Under the pieces are notes generated by a model. That model saw nothing but the letters and a program-made list of their open reading frames with translations. It searched no databases and was not told the DNA's origin. A stretch of 64,000 nt of DNA, taken from positions 8,122,001 through 8,186,000 of the forward strand of contig NZ_CP009754.1 in NCBI RefSeq assembly GCF_000772045.1, written 5' to 3'. A program made the translations under genes and the position numbers. Of this stretch, positions 8,561 to 17,433 are shown piece after piece. How positions within the stretch are numbered: the stretch's first letter is position 1; every line of letters starts with the position of its first letter. This DNA comes from Streptomyces sp. CCM_MD2014 (lineage in GTDB: Bacteria > Actinomycetota > Actinomycetes > Streptomycetales > Streptomycetaceae).

Positions 8561-8665
8561 ACACCCGCCGGCCCGCCCGCCCGGGCCGGCCGGCCACCGC
8601 TCGGGGTCCCGGCCCGGGCCCCGCCGGCCCCCCCGGGACCCGCCCGCTCACGAGGAGGACGAGGG

Positions 8666-9262
8666 ATGACTGCCACAGTCCCACTGCAGGTGATCGAGGA
8701 CGTCACCGGACCCGACCTGGAGGTCGCCGAGCGTGCGGCGCGGGAATTCCTGGCCGCGCTCGGCATCATGGTGGACAGCGAGGGGACGCGGGACACTCCG
8801 GCCCGGATGGCCCGCGGCTACGCCGAACTGCTCACCGCCCGCCCCTTCCGGATGACCACGTTCCCCAACGACGAGGGCTACGACGAACTCGTCCTCGCGC
8901 GCGACATCCCCGTGCGTTCGGTCTGCCAGCACCACATGCTGCCCTTCGTGGGGAAGGCGCACGTCGGCTACCTGCCGGGTGCGCGCATCCTCGGACTGTC
9001 GAAGCTGGCCCGGGTCGTGGAGCACTTCGCCTGCCGGCCCCAGGTGCAGGAACGGCTGACCAAGCAGACCGCGGACTGGCTCGCCGAACAGCTCCGGCCC
9101 CGCGGAGTCGGTGTGGTCGTCGAAGCCGAGCACACCTGCATGACCCTGCGCGGAGTCCAGGCCACCGGATCGAAGACCGTCACCTCCACCATGCTCGGAA
9201 CCCTGCGCGACGACCCGGCCTCCCGGCACGAGTTCCTCGCACTCACCGGCGTCCAGCGGTAG
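8666..9262 (+). CDS. folE: GTP cyclohydrolase I
   Basis: Converts GTP to 7,8-dihydroneopterin triphosphate, first step of folate/pterin synthesis. 198 residues, full length. Zinc ligands C87 and H90 in CQHHMLPF and C158 in HTCMTLRGV are all present, so it is the zinc-dependent FolE1 type. GAGGACGAGGG precedes ATG 8666. It is not beside folP/folB/folK as the housekeeping folE of Streptomyces is, so this is probably a second copy supplying a pterin for the adjacent genes; that link is inference. Confidence 0.93.
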   Translation: MTATVPLQVIEDVTGPDLEVAERAAREFLAALGIMVDSEGTRDTPARMARGYAELLTARPFRMTTFPNDEGYDELVLARDIPVRSVCQHHMLPFVGKAHVGYLPGARILGLSKLARVVEHFACRPQVQERLTKQTADWLAEQLRPRGVGVVVEAEHTCMTLRGVQATGSKTVTSTMLGTLRDDPASRHEFLALTGVQR

Positions 9263-9305
9263 CGAGGCACCGGCCCCGCACCATCACACTGTCCCGGAGG
9301 CAGTC

Positions 9306-10547
9306 ATGACCACAGCGCAGCACCCGCCCCGGCGGATCCTGATCGTCGGCGCCGGACTGGCCGGCGCGTCGGCCGCGGCGGCCCTGCGTGAACAGGGGTT
9401 GGACGGAGACATCACCCTGTTCGGGCAGGAAAGCCACGACCCCTACGAACTGCCCCCGCTTTCCAAGGGCGTCCTGCTCGGCGAGCGGGACGAACCGGAC
9501 TGGGTCCGGGAAGCGGGCTACTACGGCGAGCACGGCATCGCACTGCGCCGTGACACCACCGTCACCGCCCTGCGCCCGGCCGACCACGTGATCGTCGATG
9601 CCGACGGCGTGGAACACGGATACGACCGGCTGCTGCTGGCCACCGGCTCCCGCCCGCGCACCCTGCCGGGCTTCGACGGCCCCGGCGTGCACGTGCTGCG
9701 CACCCTCGACCACGCCCTGGCCCTGAGGGCGAAGCTGACCGGCGGTTCCCGGGTGGTGATCGTCGGCGCCGGCTGGATCGGCTGCGAGGTGGCCTCCGCG
9801 GCCCGCGCCCACGGCGCCCACGTGACCATGGTCGACCCCGTTCCCCTGCCGCTGCGCAACGTCCTCGGCGACCGCGTCGGGTCGGTCTTCCGCGATCTGC
9901 ACGCAGACCACGGCGTCACCCTGCGCCTGGGCGTCAGGGCGACCGGCACCCGCGCCGACGGCCGGGCGGTACTCCTGGAGGACGGCAGCGAACTGCCCGC
10001 CGACGTGGTGGTCGTCGGAGCCGGCGCCCTGCCCCGCACCGAACTCGCCGAAGCCGCGGGCCTGGACCTCGCGGCGGGCGGAATCGCCGTCGACGCCGCA
10101 CTGCGCACCTCGGCCCCCGACGTCTACGCGGCCGGGGACGTCGCCGCCCACGACCACCCGCGTCACGAGGGACGCGTGCGCGTCGAGCACTGGGCCAACG
10201 CCAAGGACCAGGGCACCCATGTGGCCGGCAACCTCCTCGGCGGCCACGACGCGTACGGCGCCGACCCGTACTTCTTCTCCGACCAGTACGACCTCGGCTG
10301 CGAGTACCCCGGCCTGGCCGACCCGGCCCATGACGAACTGGTCCTGCGCGGTGATCCCGACTCCCGCGAGTTCCTCGCCTTCTGGCTGCGCGACGGACGG
10401 GTCACCGCCGCCCTCAACGTCAACTCCTGGGACCACGGCGACGCACTCACGGCCCTGGTCGGCACCCGGGCCCGGGTCTCCGCCCGGCAGCTCGCCGAGG
10501 CAGACCTGGACACCCTCCCCACCGTCGGCGCGGCCGACCGGCCGTGA
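9306..10547 (+). CDS. FAD-dependent ferredoxin reductase family protein
   Basis: 413 residues, two-dinucleotide-binding-domain flavoprotein. FAD motif GAGLAGASAA near the N-terminus, NAD(P) motif GAGWIGCEVA in the middle, and the FAD-binding YAAGDVA. A C-terminal reductase domain follows. This is the class that passes electrons from NAD(P)H to a ferredoxin serving P450s or oxygenases (rhodocoxin/putidaredoxin reductase type). No ferredoxin or P450 is adjacent, so its partner is elsewhere. ATG 9306 follows GGAGG; the gene lies 43 bases after folE and is probably co-transcribed with it. Confidence 0.9.
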   Translation: MTTAQHPPRRILIVGAGLAGASAAAALREQGLDGDITLFGQESHDPYELPPLSKGVLLGERDEPDWVREAGYYGEHGIALRRDTTVTALRPADHVIVDADGVEHGYDRLLLATGSRPRTLPGFDGPGVHVLRTLDHALALRAKLTGGSRVVIVGAGWIGCEVASAARAHGAHVTMVDPVPLPLRNVLGDRVGSVFRDLHADHGVTLRLGVRATGTRADGRAVLLEDGSELPADVVVVGAGALPRTELAEAAGLDLAAGGIAVDAALRTSAPDVYAAGDVAAHDHPRHEGRVRVEHWANAKDQGTHVAGNLLGGHDAYGADPYFFSDQYDLGCEYPGLADPAHDELVLRGDPDSREFLAFWLRDGRVTAALNVNSWDHGDALTALVGTRARVSARQLAEADLDTLPTVGAADRP

Positions 10548-10584
10548 GCCCCTTCCCGAGCGACGAGCAGGAGCCCATGACCGC

Positions 10585-10824
10585 ATGAACGCCACAGCAG
10601 TCGACCTCGAGTTCCGCGGCCGCCGCGTCGTCAGCGACCGGCCCTTGGTGATGCTGACGGCGGGCCCCGCCGGCCGCATTTCCACCGGACCGCCCGGCCG
10701 GCCCACCGACCTGCGCCTGGCCTCCGTGATCGCCGAGGAGGACACCCTGCTCCTGCGCTACCTCACACGGCCCGCCGACCGCCCCGGTCAGGAGCAGGCC
10801 GTTGACGACGACGGCGACGCGTAA
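10585..10824 (+). CDS. Hypothetical small protein
   Basis: 79 residues with G/C-rich third positions and no recognised domain. AGGAG lies about 11 bases upstream of ATG 10585; a nearer ATG at 10577 opens a three-codon frame only. It sits in the folE-reductase-manD run. It could be a genuine small protein or a gene remnant; nothing in its composition indicates membrane location or metal binding. Confidence 0.4.
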   Translation: MNATAVDLEFRGRRVVSDRPLVMLTAGPAGRISTGPPGRPTDLRLASVIAEEDTLLLRYLTRPADRPGQEQAVDDDGDA

Positions 10825-10887
10825 AAGGGTGGACGTGGCCGGCGTCCCGCCGCCACCGCCGCTTCCGAGTCCCGAGGACGGACCCAC

Positions 10888-12129
10888 GTGAAGATCACCG
10901 CAGCCGACGTCGTCGTCACCAGCCCGGGCCGCAACTTCGTCACCCTGCGCATCACCACCGAGGACGGCCTCACCGGCCTCGGGGACGCCACCCTCAACGG
11001 GCGTGAGCTGGCCGTCGAGGCCTACCTGCGCGAGCACGTGGTCCCCTTGCTGCTCGGCCGGGACGCACACGCCGTCGAGGACACCTGGCAGTACCTCTAC
11101 CGGGGCGCCTACTGGCGCCGGGGCCCGGTGACCATGGCGGCTATCGCCGCCGTGGACACCGCCCTGTGGGACATCAAGGGCAAGGCGGCGGGCATGCCCG
11201 TGTACCAGCTCCTCGGCGGCGCGTGCCGCACCGGCGCGCTGGCCTACGGGCACGCCTCCGGCCGGGACATACCCGAACTGCTCGACTCGGTGCGCGAGCA
11301 CCTGGCCGACGGGTTCCGCGCCGTCCGGATCCAGAGCGGCATCCCCGGCCTCGACTCCGTGTACGGCGTGGCAGCCTCCGCCGCCGGAGAGGGCGAGCGC
11401 TACGACTACGAGCACGCCCGGCGTACGCGCACCACTCACCCGAGGCCCACCGAGGAGACCTGGGACACCCGCGCCTACCTGCGCCACATGCCCACCGTGT
11501 TCGAAGCCGTACGGCACACCTTCGGCCCCGAGCTCCCACTGCTGCACGACGGCCACCACCGCATGACGCCCATCCAGGCCGCGCGGCTCGGCAGGGACCT
11601 CGAGCCCTACGACCTCTTCTGGCTGGAGGACGCGACACCGGGCGAGGACCAGCGGGCGCTGCGGCTCGTCCGGGAGCACACCACCACCCCACTGGCCATC
11701 GGGGAGGTCTTCAACTCGGTCCACGACTACACCACGCTGCTCCAGGACCGGCTGATCGACTACGTCCGCTCGGCGGTGACGCACACCGGCGGCATCACCG
11801 CCGTGCGCAAACTGCTCGACATGGCCGCCGTGTACGGCATCAGGTCGGGCATGCACGGTCCGACCGACATCTCACCCGTGGGCATGGCGGCCGCCCTCCA
11901 CCTCGACCTCGCCGTGCACAACTTCGGCATCCAGGAGTACATGCGCCACGCCCCTCAGACGCTCGAGGTGTTCCGCACGTCCTACCGCTTCGAGAACGGC
12001 CTCCTGCACCCCGGCGACGCCCCCGGCCTCGGGGTCGAGCTCGACGACGCGGCCGCGTCCCGCTTCCCCTACGAGCCCGCCTACCTGCCCGTGAACCGTC
12101 TGCGCGACGGCACCGTCCACGACTGGTGA
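10888..12129 (+). CDS. D-mannonate dehydratase / RspA family (enolase superfamily)
   Basis: 413 residues, start ATG 10888. The enolase-superfamily barrel carries metal ligands D221 (LLHDGHHR), E247 (FWLEDATP) and E273 (AIGEVFN), general acid/base H223, and H323 with D327 in MHGPTDISP, the ManD-subgroup pattern. ManD members dehydrate D-mannonate or D-gluconate, but many RspA-type members are very slow enzymes or act otherwise. No uxaC/uxuB or sugar transporter is adjacent, so a uronate catabolic role is not supported by context. Confidence 0.88.
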   Translation: MKITAADVVVTSPGRNFVTLRITTEDGLTGLGDATLNGRELAVEAYLREHVVPLLLGRDAHAVEDTWQYLYRGAYWRRGPVTMAAIAAVDTALWDIKGKAAGMPVYQLLGGACRTGALAYGHASGRDIPELLDSVREHLADGFRAVRIQSGIPGLDSVYGVAASAAGEGERYDYEHARRTRTTHPRPTEETWDTRAYLRHMPTVFEAVRHTFGPELPLLHDGHHRMTPIQAARLGRDLEPYDLFWLEDATPGEDQRALRLVREHTTTPLAIGEVFNSVHDYTTLLQDRLIDYVRSAVTHTGGITAVRKLLDMAAVYGIRSGMHGPTDISPVGMAAALHLDLAVHNFGIQEYMRHAPQTLEVFRTSYRFENGLLHPGDAPGLGVELDDAAASRFPYEPAYLPVNRLRDGTVHDW

Positions 12130-12131
12130 GG

Positions 12132-12158
12132 CCCCGGGAGCCCGCCCGTCCCCCGGGG
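12132..12158 (+). terminator. Possible terminator after the ManD homologue
   Basis: CCCCGGG / CCCGGGG inverted repeat with a 13-nt loop directly after the stop at 12129. Short stem and no U-run, so moderate support. Confidence 0.4.
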
Positions 12159-12208
12159 AGCGTGGCAGAGTGGGGATGTCCCGTCCGTCTCCCGGAAAGC
12201 CCCGCCGC

Positions 12209-12871
12209 ATGCGTCTCCTGCTCATCAGGCACGGCCAGACCCCGTCCAACCTCAAGCACCTCCTCGACACCGCGGAGCCCGGCCCCGGTCTGACCTCCCT
12301 CGGCCAGGAACAGGCCGCGGCGCTGCCGGACGCGCTGGCGTCGGAGCGGATCGACGCGCTGTACGCCTCGACGCTCGTGCGTACCCAGCTGACCGCCGCG
12401 CCCCTGGCCGCCGCGACGGGGCTGGAGGTCCGGGTCCGGGCCGGTGTCCGGGAGCTGGCCGCCGGCGATCTGGAGATGCGCGGCGACGACGAAGCGGCAC
12501 GCCGCTACATGCACACCGCCTTCGCCTGGTCCGCGGGGGACGTACGGCTCCGTATGCCCGGCGGCGAGAACGGGGTGGAGGCGCTGGGCCGGTTCGACGC
12601 CGTCGTCGCCGAGGCCCACGAGGACGGCGCGGAGACGGTGGCCGTCGTCAGCCACGGTGCCGCGATCCGCATGTGGGTGGCGGCGCGGGCGGACAACGTG
12701 GACGTCGCCTACGCCGCGCAGCACCCCCTGGCGAACACGGGCATCGTCATCCTCACCGGTTCGCCCGGCCAGGGGTGGCGAGCACTGCTCTGGGAGGGCA
12801 CCTCACTGGGCCCCCTTCCCCACACCCCGGATCCGGACGACCCCACGGGCTCGGCTCTTTCCACGCCCTAA
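12209..12871 (+). CDS. Histidine phosphatase family protein
   Basis: Phosphoglycerate-mutase-like phosphatase of 220 residues. The RHG motif LLLIRHGQTPSN at the N-terminus provides the phosphorylated His and VVSHGAAIRMW the second catalytic His. The substrate is not predictable. ATG 12209 places MRLLLIRHG at the very start, as usual in the family; ATG 12176 would add 11 residues without a better ribosome site. Confidence 0.85.
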   Translation: MRLLLIRHGQTPSNLKHLLDTAEPGPGLTSLGQEQAAALPDALASERIDALYASTLVRTQLTAAPLAAATGLEVRVRAGVRELAAGDLEMRGDDEAARRYMHTAFAWSAGDVRLRMPGGENGVEALGRFDAVVAEAHEDGAETVAVVSHGAAIRMWVAARADNVDVAYAAQHPLANTGIVILTGSPGQGWRALLWEGTSLGPLPHTPDPDDPTGSALSTP

Positions 12872-12994
12872 CGCGCACGCTCGGCACCATCGGGAACAGC
12901 GGGGCCGGCCCGCGCTGTTGCACAGGCGCATGCCCGCCCCATTCGTTCGAGACGCATGTCTTTCGAGACGTGTGTCCGCAGGAGGAAGACTTTT

Positions 12995-13828
12995 ATGACG
13001 GACCGACCCTTGACGCTCATGGCCGTGCACGCCCATCCCGACGACGAGGCCACCGGAACGGGCGGTGTCCTGGCGCGGTACGCGGCGGAAGGCGTCCGCA
13101 CGGTGCTCGTGACGTGTACCGACGGCGGCTGCGGTGACGGGCCGGGGGGTGTCAAGCCGGGCGATCCGGGACACGATCCGGCGGCCGTCGCCCTGATGCG
13201 CCGTCAGGAGCTCCGGGAGAGCTGCGACGTCCTGAAGATCAGTGACCTGGAGATGCTGGACTACGCCGACTCCGGGATGGCGGGCTGGCCCGGCAACGAC
13301 GCCCCCGGCTCCTTCTGGCGGACACCGGTGGAGGAGGGCGCCGCACGACTGGCGGAACTCATGCGGCACTACCGGCCCGACGTGGTCGTCACCTACGACG
13401 AGAACGGCTTCTACGGCCACCCCGACCACATCCAGGCGCACCGCATCACGATGGCGGCACTGGAGATGACGGAGTTGACGCCGAAGGTCTACTGGACGAC
13501 GGCGCCCCGCTCGATGATGGGACGTTTCGGCGAGATCATGCGCGAGTTCGGAGAGGACGTGCCCGAGCCGGACCCCGACGAGGCCGCCGCGATGGCCGAG
13601 ATCGGCCTGCCCGACGACGAGATCACCACCTGGGTCGACACCACCGCGTTCAGCGGTCAGAAGTTCGACGCGCTGGCCGCGCACGCCAGCCAGGGCGAGA
13701 ACATCTTCTTCCTCAGGATGGGCAAGGAGAGGTTCGGCGAACTGATGGGCATGGAGACCTTCGTACGCGTCCGGGACACCACGGGCGCGCCCCTGCCGGA
13801 GAACGACCTCTTCGCCGGACTGCGCTGA
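12995..13828 (+). CDS. PIG-L family deacetylase, Mca/MshB-like
   Basis: 277 residues, start ATG 12995 after a strong AGGAGG. Zinc site: H14, D17 (AHPDDE 13-18) and H145 in YGHPDH. The LmbE/PIG-L family includes MshB and Mca of mycothiol metabolism as well as antibiotic-pathway deacetylases; the opening MAVHAHPDDE and segment ENGFYGHPDHIQAHR are close to Mca. It differs enough (DSGMAGWPGND, truncated C-end) that I call it Mca-like rather than mca. It stands alone in front of a GNAT gene. Confidence 0.85.
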   Translation: MTDRPLTLMAVHAHPDDEATGTGGVLARYAAEGVRTVLVTCTDGGCGDGPGGVKPGDPGHDPAAVALMRRQELRESCDVLKISDLEMLDYADSGMAGWPGNDAPGSFWRTPVEEGAARLAELMRHYRPDVVVTYDENGFYGHPDHIQAHRITMAALEMTELTPKVYWTTAPRSMMGRFGEIMREFGEDVPEPDPDEAAAMAEIGLPDDEITTWVDTTAFSGQKFDALAAHASQGENIFFLRMGKERFGELMGMETFVRVRDTTGAPLPENDLFAGLR

Positions 13829-13868
13829 ACCCGGGCCGGCGGGGTTTTGGGGCTGTTAGCCTGCGCGC

Positions 13869-14408
13869 ATGTCAGACCTGGGACCCGTCGCCTGGCCGCC
13901 CGAGCCGATCAGGACCGCCAGACTCGTGCTCCGCGGGTCCGAGGCCCGGGACCGCGCGGTGTTCATCGAGCTGCTGGCCTCGCCGGAGGTGCACACCTAC
14001 CTCGGCGGTCCCCGCGCGCGTGAGGAGCTCGAGCGCGAGATGCCCGGGCTGCCGGGGCGGTGGCTCGGGTGTTTCGTCGTCGAGCTCGACGGGGCGATGA
14101 TCGGCGAGGTCCTGCTCAGGAGACCGGCCGAGCACCAACGTCCGGCTGCCGTGGGGAAGGTCGATCTCGGCTACCTGTTCCTGCCGCGGGCGTGGGGTTT
14201 CGGGTACGCCGGCGAGGCGTGCGCGGCGGCTCTCGACTGGCTCGACCGCGCCCTTCCGGGCGAGCCGGTGGTGCTCACCACACAGACCGCCAACGCCCGC
14301 TCGATGCGTCTCGCCGCGAAGCTGGGGTTCACCGAGGCCGAGCGGTTCCGGGCATGGGACGCCGAGCAGTGGCTGGGCCTGCGGTCCCCGGCCGAACCGT
14401 CATCCTGA
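13869..14408 (+). CDS. GNAT family N-acetyltransferase
   Basis: 179 residues of the RimJ/RimL-like subgroup: TARLVLRGSEARDRAVF at the start, DLGYLFLPRAWGFGYAGEACAAALDWLD forming the acetyl-CoA loop, and NARSMRLAAKLGFTEAERF near the end. The acceptor substrate is unknown. The 40-base gap from the PIG-L gene makes a shared transcript possible. Confidence 0.85.
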   Translation: MSDLGPVAWPPEPIRTARLVLRGSEARDRAVFIELLASPEVHTYLGGPRAREELEREMPGLPGRWLGCFVVELDGAMIGEVLLRRPAEHQRPAAVGKVDLGYLFLPRAWGFGYAGEACAAALDWLDRALPGEPVVLTTQTANARSMRLAAKLGFTEAERFRAWDAEQWLGLRSPAEPSS

Positions 14409-14474
14409 GCCGGATGCGCTGTGAGCGGGCGGCAGTTGGCCCCATCACGCGCGGCTCTGTGTGAAGCTTTGCCC

Positions 14475-15278
14475 ATGAGTGATCCGAGTGAAGAAGTCAG
14501 GGCCAGACTGCAGACGGATCGTCCGCACTCCGCCCGTGTCTGGAACTATCTGCTGGGGGGCAAGGACAACTATCCGGTCGACAGCGAGGCCGGTGAGGTC
14601 ATCCTGACGACGTTCCCCGAGTTCGCGGCCGTCGCGCGGGTGCAACGACGGTTCCTGGCACGCGCGGTGGGCTTCCTGGCGGGCGAGGCCGGTGTCCGCC
14701 AGTTCCTCGACATCGGCACGGGACTGCCCACCGCGGACAACACGCACGAGGTGGCCCAGCGCATCGCGCCGGAGAGCCGCATCGTGTACGTGGACAACGA
14801 CCCACTCGTCCTCACCCACGCCCAGGCACTGCTCACCAGCAGCCCGGAGGGCGCCTGCGCCTACGTCGACGCCGATGTCCGGGACCCCGAACGGATCCTG
14901 GCCGAGGCCGCCAAGACCCTCGACCTCAGCCGCCCGGTCGCGCTGACCATGCTGGGGATCATGGGGCAGATCTCCGACGCCGAGCGTCCCGCGGAGCTGG
15001 TGAACACCCTGCTGGCGGGGCTGCCCCCGGGCAGCTACCTGGCCCTGAGCGACGGCACCAACGGCAACGAGGCCCTCAACAGGGCGGTCGAGGCCTACAA
15101 CGGGCAGTCGGCCAACACCTACCATCTGCGGTCCCCGCAGGAGATCGCGGCCTACTTCGCCGGACTGACCCCGGTGGATCCCGGAGTCGTGTCCACGGCC
15201 ACCTGGCGCCCGGACGCCGACCGGCCCGAGGAGACCACGGCCGACGTGTCCGTGTGCGGGGTCGCGGTCAAGCCCTGA
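14475..15278 (+). CDS. SAM-dependent methyltransferase, DUF574 / Methyltransf_19 family
   Basis: 267 residues of a family expanded in Streptomyces. Hallmarks: ARVWNYLLGGKDNYPVD (20-36), the SAM-binding loop FLDIGTGLPT (77-86) and VYVDNDPLVLTHAQALL. No substrate is known for most members. ATG 14475 gives the usual MSDPSE-type N-terminus. A strong hairpin at 15369-15393 lies beyond the stop. Confidence 0.9.
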   Translation: MSDPSEEVRARLQTDRPHSARVWNYLLGGKDNYPVDSEAGEVILTTFPEFAAVARVQRRFLARAVGFLAGEAGVRQFLDIGTGLPTADNTHEVAQRIAPESRIVYVDNDPLVLTHAQALLTSSPEGACAYVDADVRDPERILAEAAKTLDLSRPVALTMLGIMGQISDAERPAELVNTLLAGLPPGSYLALSDGTNGNEALNRAVEAYNGQSANTYHLRSPQEIAAYFAGLTPVDPGVVSTATWRPDADRPEETTADVSVCGVAVKP

Positions 15279-15368
15279 GACGTCCCCGCCACTGGGCGCG
15301 GCGCGCGGGCGTGGGCGGCCCTGCCGAGGGGCCTGCTGCGCCGTGAGGCGCAGGCTTTCGACCAGGGA

Positions 15369-15393
15369 GGGGCTCCGGACGGACCGGAGCCCC
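15369..15393. terminator. Bidirectional terminator between convergent genes
   Basis: Perfect 10-bp stem GGGGCTCCGG / CCGGAGCCCC with 5-nt loop, between the methyltransferase (+) and the cellulase (-), placed to end both transcripts. Confidence 0.75.
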
Positions 15394-15401
15394 ACCGCGG
15401 G

Positions 15402-16787
15402 TCAGCTCGTCGGGAAGTTGTCGGCGGTGCTGATCCGGCTCTTCAACAGAGCCCCGGACTCGGTCAGCACGGCGCTGCTGCTGAAGTCGGTACCGTTGCA
15501 GGTGCCCGGCTTGAAGGCGGCGCTGCCCTCGTCGGCGTCGGAGAACGTCCAGTTCGCATAGCTGATCTTCAGCTGGTCGAGCAGGTCCAGCCACGCGATG
15601 CTGCTCGACCGGTCCACCGCGCCTCCGCCGGTGGCGCTCACCGTGCCGAACTCGGAGACGAACAGGGGCAGTTTCGAGGCCGCTCGGCTCACCGTCGCCC
15701 GGTAGTCGTCCTTGTGGCTCGCCGCGTAGAAGTGGAACGCGTACATGATGTTGGTCGCGTTCACCGGGTTGTTGACCACCTCGCTCTCGTTCGAGCCGTC
15801 CGAGACTCCCAGCGAGGACCAGCCGCGGGTGCCGACGATCACGACGGCGTCCGGGTCGGCTGCCCGGATGACCGGGATGACCTGCTCGGCGTAGTTCTTG
15901 ACGGCCGCCCAGCTCACGCCGTTGGGCTCGTTGGCGATCTCGTAGATCACGTTCTTCTTGTCCGCGTTGCGCGCGGCGACGGAGGAGAAGAAGGTCTTGG
16001 CCCGGTCGAGGTTGTAGTTCGGGTCGCCCGGCGTGAGCGTGTGGAAGTCGATCAACGCGTACATGCCCCGTGCCTCGGCCATGTCGACCAGGCCGTTCAC
16101 CCGGCGGGTGAACCCGTCCGGGTCGGTCTCGTAGCCGTCCTCCTGCACGTACATGGCCACGCGGAGCAGGTCCGACTTCCAGTCGTCGGCCAGCGCGTCA
16201 AGGGACGCGTCGTCGTAGCACGAGCCGAACCACTGGATGCCGTGCGTGCTCATGCCGCGCAGTTGTACGGGACGGTCGTACTGGTTGCACAGATGCACAC
16301 CGCAGACGTGCAGCTGCCCGTTGACGTCGGTGGGGGTGCCGGTCGCGGGCGGGTCGGTCGGAGGGTCCGTCGGCGGGTCGGTGACGGACCCGGTGCAGGC
16401 CACGCCGTTGAGAGTGAACGACGTGGGCGCCGGGTTGGAACCCGTGAAGGATCCCACGAACCCCAGGTCGGCCGACGCACCGGTGGCGAGGGTGCGGTTC
16501 CAGTCGACGCCGGCGGCGGTGACCGTGGAACCCGACTGCGCCCAGGTGGCGTTCCAGCCCTGGACGACCTTCTGGCCGGCGTCCGGCATCGTGAACCCGA
16601 GCGTCCAGCCGCTGATGGGATCACCCAGGTTGGTGACCTTCACGCCGGCCTGGAAACCGCCCGACCACTGACTGGTGATCGTGTACTCGGCCGTGCAGCC
16701 GGTGGCCGCCTGGGCCGGGGGCCCGGCGAGCGCGGTGAGACCGACGACCGATGCGCCGGTCGCGAGTAGGGCCGAAAGGCGTTTCAA
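15402..16787 (-). CDS. Secreted GH5 endoglucanase with N-terminal CBM2
   Basis: 461 residues. Signal peptide 1-28; CBM2 cellulose-binding module about 30-132 (CTAEYTITSQWSGGFQ, W61, W79); a linker with three TDPP repeats (about 133-153); GH5 catalytic domain about 157-455. Acid/base E287 in IYEIANEPN and nucleophile E379 in LFVSEFG. It hydrolyses internal beta-1,4-glucan bonds outside the cell. An exact CebR operator lies 46 bases upstream, so induction by cello-oligosaccharides is expected. Confidence 0.95.
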   Translation of the reverse strand: MKRLSALLATGASVVGLTALAGPPAQAATGCTAEYTITSQWSGGFQAGVKVTNLGDPISGWTLGFTMPDAGQKVVQGWNATWAQSGSTVTAAGVDWNRTLATGASADLGFVGSFTGSNPAPTSFTLNGVACTGSVTDPPTDPPTDPPATGTPTDVNGQLHVCGVHLCNQYDRPVQLRGMSTHGIQWFGSCYDDASLDALADDWKSDLLRVAMYVQEDGYETDPDGFTRRVNGLVDMAEARGMYALIDFHTLTPGDPNYNLDRAKTFFSSVAARNADKKNVIYEIANEPNGVSWAAVKNYAEQVIPVIRAADPDAVVIVGTRGWSSLGVSDGSNESEVVNNPVNATNIMYAFHFYAASHKDDYRATVSRAASKLPLFVSEFGTVSATGGGAVDRSSSIAWLDLLDQLKISYANWTFSDADEGSAAFKPGTCNGTDFSSSAVLTESGALLKSRISTADNFPTS

Positions 16788-16832
16788 CGCGAACCTCCTT
16801 CAATGGCGTGTGCATGACAGGCAGGCGACCGT

Positions 16833-16846
16833 TGGGAGCGCTCCCA
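16833..16846 (-). promoter_or_regulatory. CebR operator upstream of the cellulase
   Basis: TGGGAGCGCTCCCA, a perfect 14-bp palindrome identical to the consensus bound by the cellobiose repressor CebR in Streptomyces. No cebR gene is in the window, so control is in trans. Confidence 0.9.
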
Positions 16847-17015
16847 AAAGGCCGTCGGCCGGAGACCGTACACCCGTGTGCCGATGTGCAACAGGTGTGG
16901 GGCCGCCGAACTGTTCCTCGTCGGCCACCACCGCCGGCCGCCACGGCACGACTCCGGTGTAGGTTCCGTGGGTCAGGGGCGGCGAACAAACCAAGGTCCA
17001 GCCGGGGGAAACGCG

Positions 17016-17390
17016 GTGCACACACTCAGAACGGCGCTACTGCCGACGCTCGCCCTGCTCGTGCTGACGGCCGGGTGCTCCTCCTCCGGCAGCGAGGACG
17101 AGCGGCTCCTGACCGCCCGGCAGGAGAAGTACTGCCGACAGCTCGGGGTGTGGCAGAAGGCTCGCGACGCCGCACGGACGGCCGAGGCCGAGCCGTCCGG
17201 GTACGACGAGGCCGACGGGCTCGCACGGATCGCCCTCCTGACCGTGCGGCCCCTCCGGGACGAGTCACTCGGAGACGGCCGCACGCTGGGGGAGGCGAGC
17301 GCCCAGGCGATGAACAACGGTGATCCGGAGGCGGAGGGACGTCTCGTCGAGTACTGCGCGGACGCCGGCTTCGAAACGCTGACCCGCTGA
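17016..17390 (+). CDS. Putative lipoprotein
   Basis: 124 residues from GTG 17016. A signal peptide ends in the lipobox LTAGC with the lipidated cysteine at 21; the mature part is charged and helical with two further cysteines. No known domain. It probably sits on the outer face of the cell membrane; function unknown. Confidence 0.75.
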   Translation: MHTLRTALLPTLALLVLTAGCSSSGSEDERLLTARQEKYCRQLGVWQKARDAARTAEAEPSGYDEADGLARIALLTVRPLRDESLGDGRTLGEASAQAMNNGDPEAEGRLVEYCADAGFETLTR

Positions 17391-17433
17391 GTGTCCCCGC
17401 GTCGCGGACCGGAGACGGGCGAGGTGCTGCCCC

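Noticed and set aside
8561-8665. Additional small gene in the GC-rich gap before folE
   Set aside because: The stretch is simple-sequence-like (repeated GCCGGCC/CCGGGCC) with no start and ribosome site.
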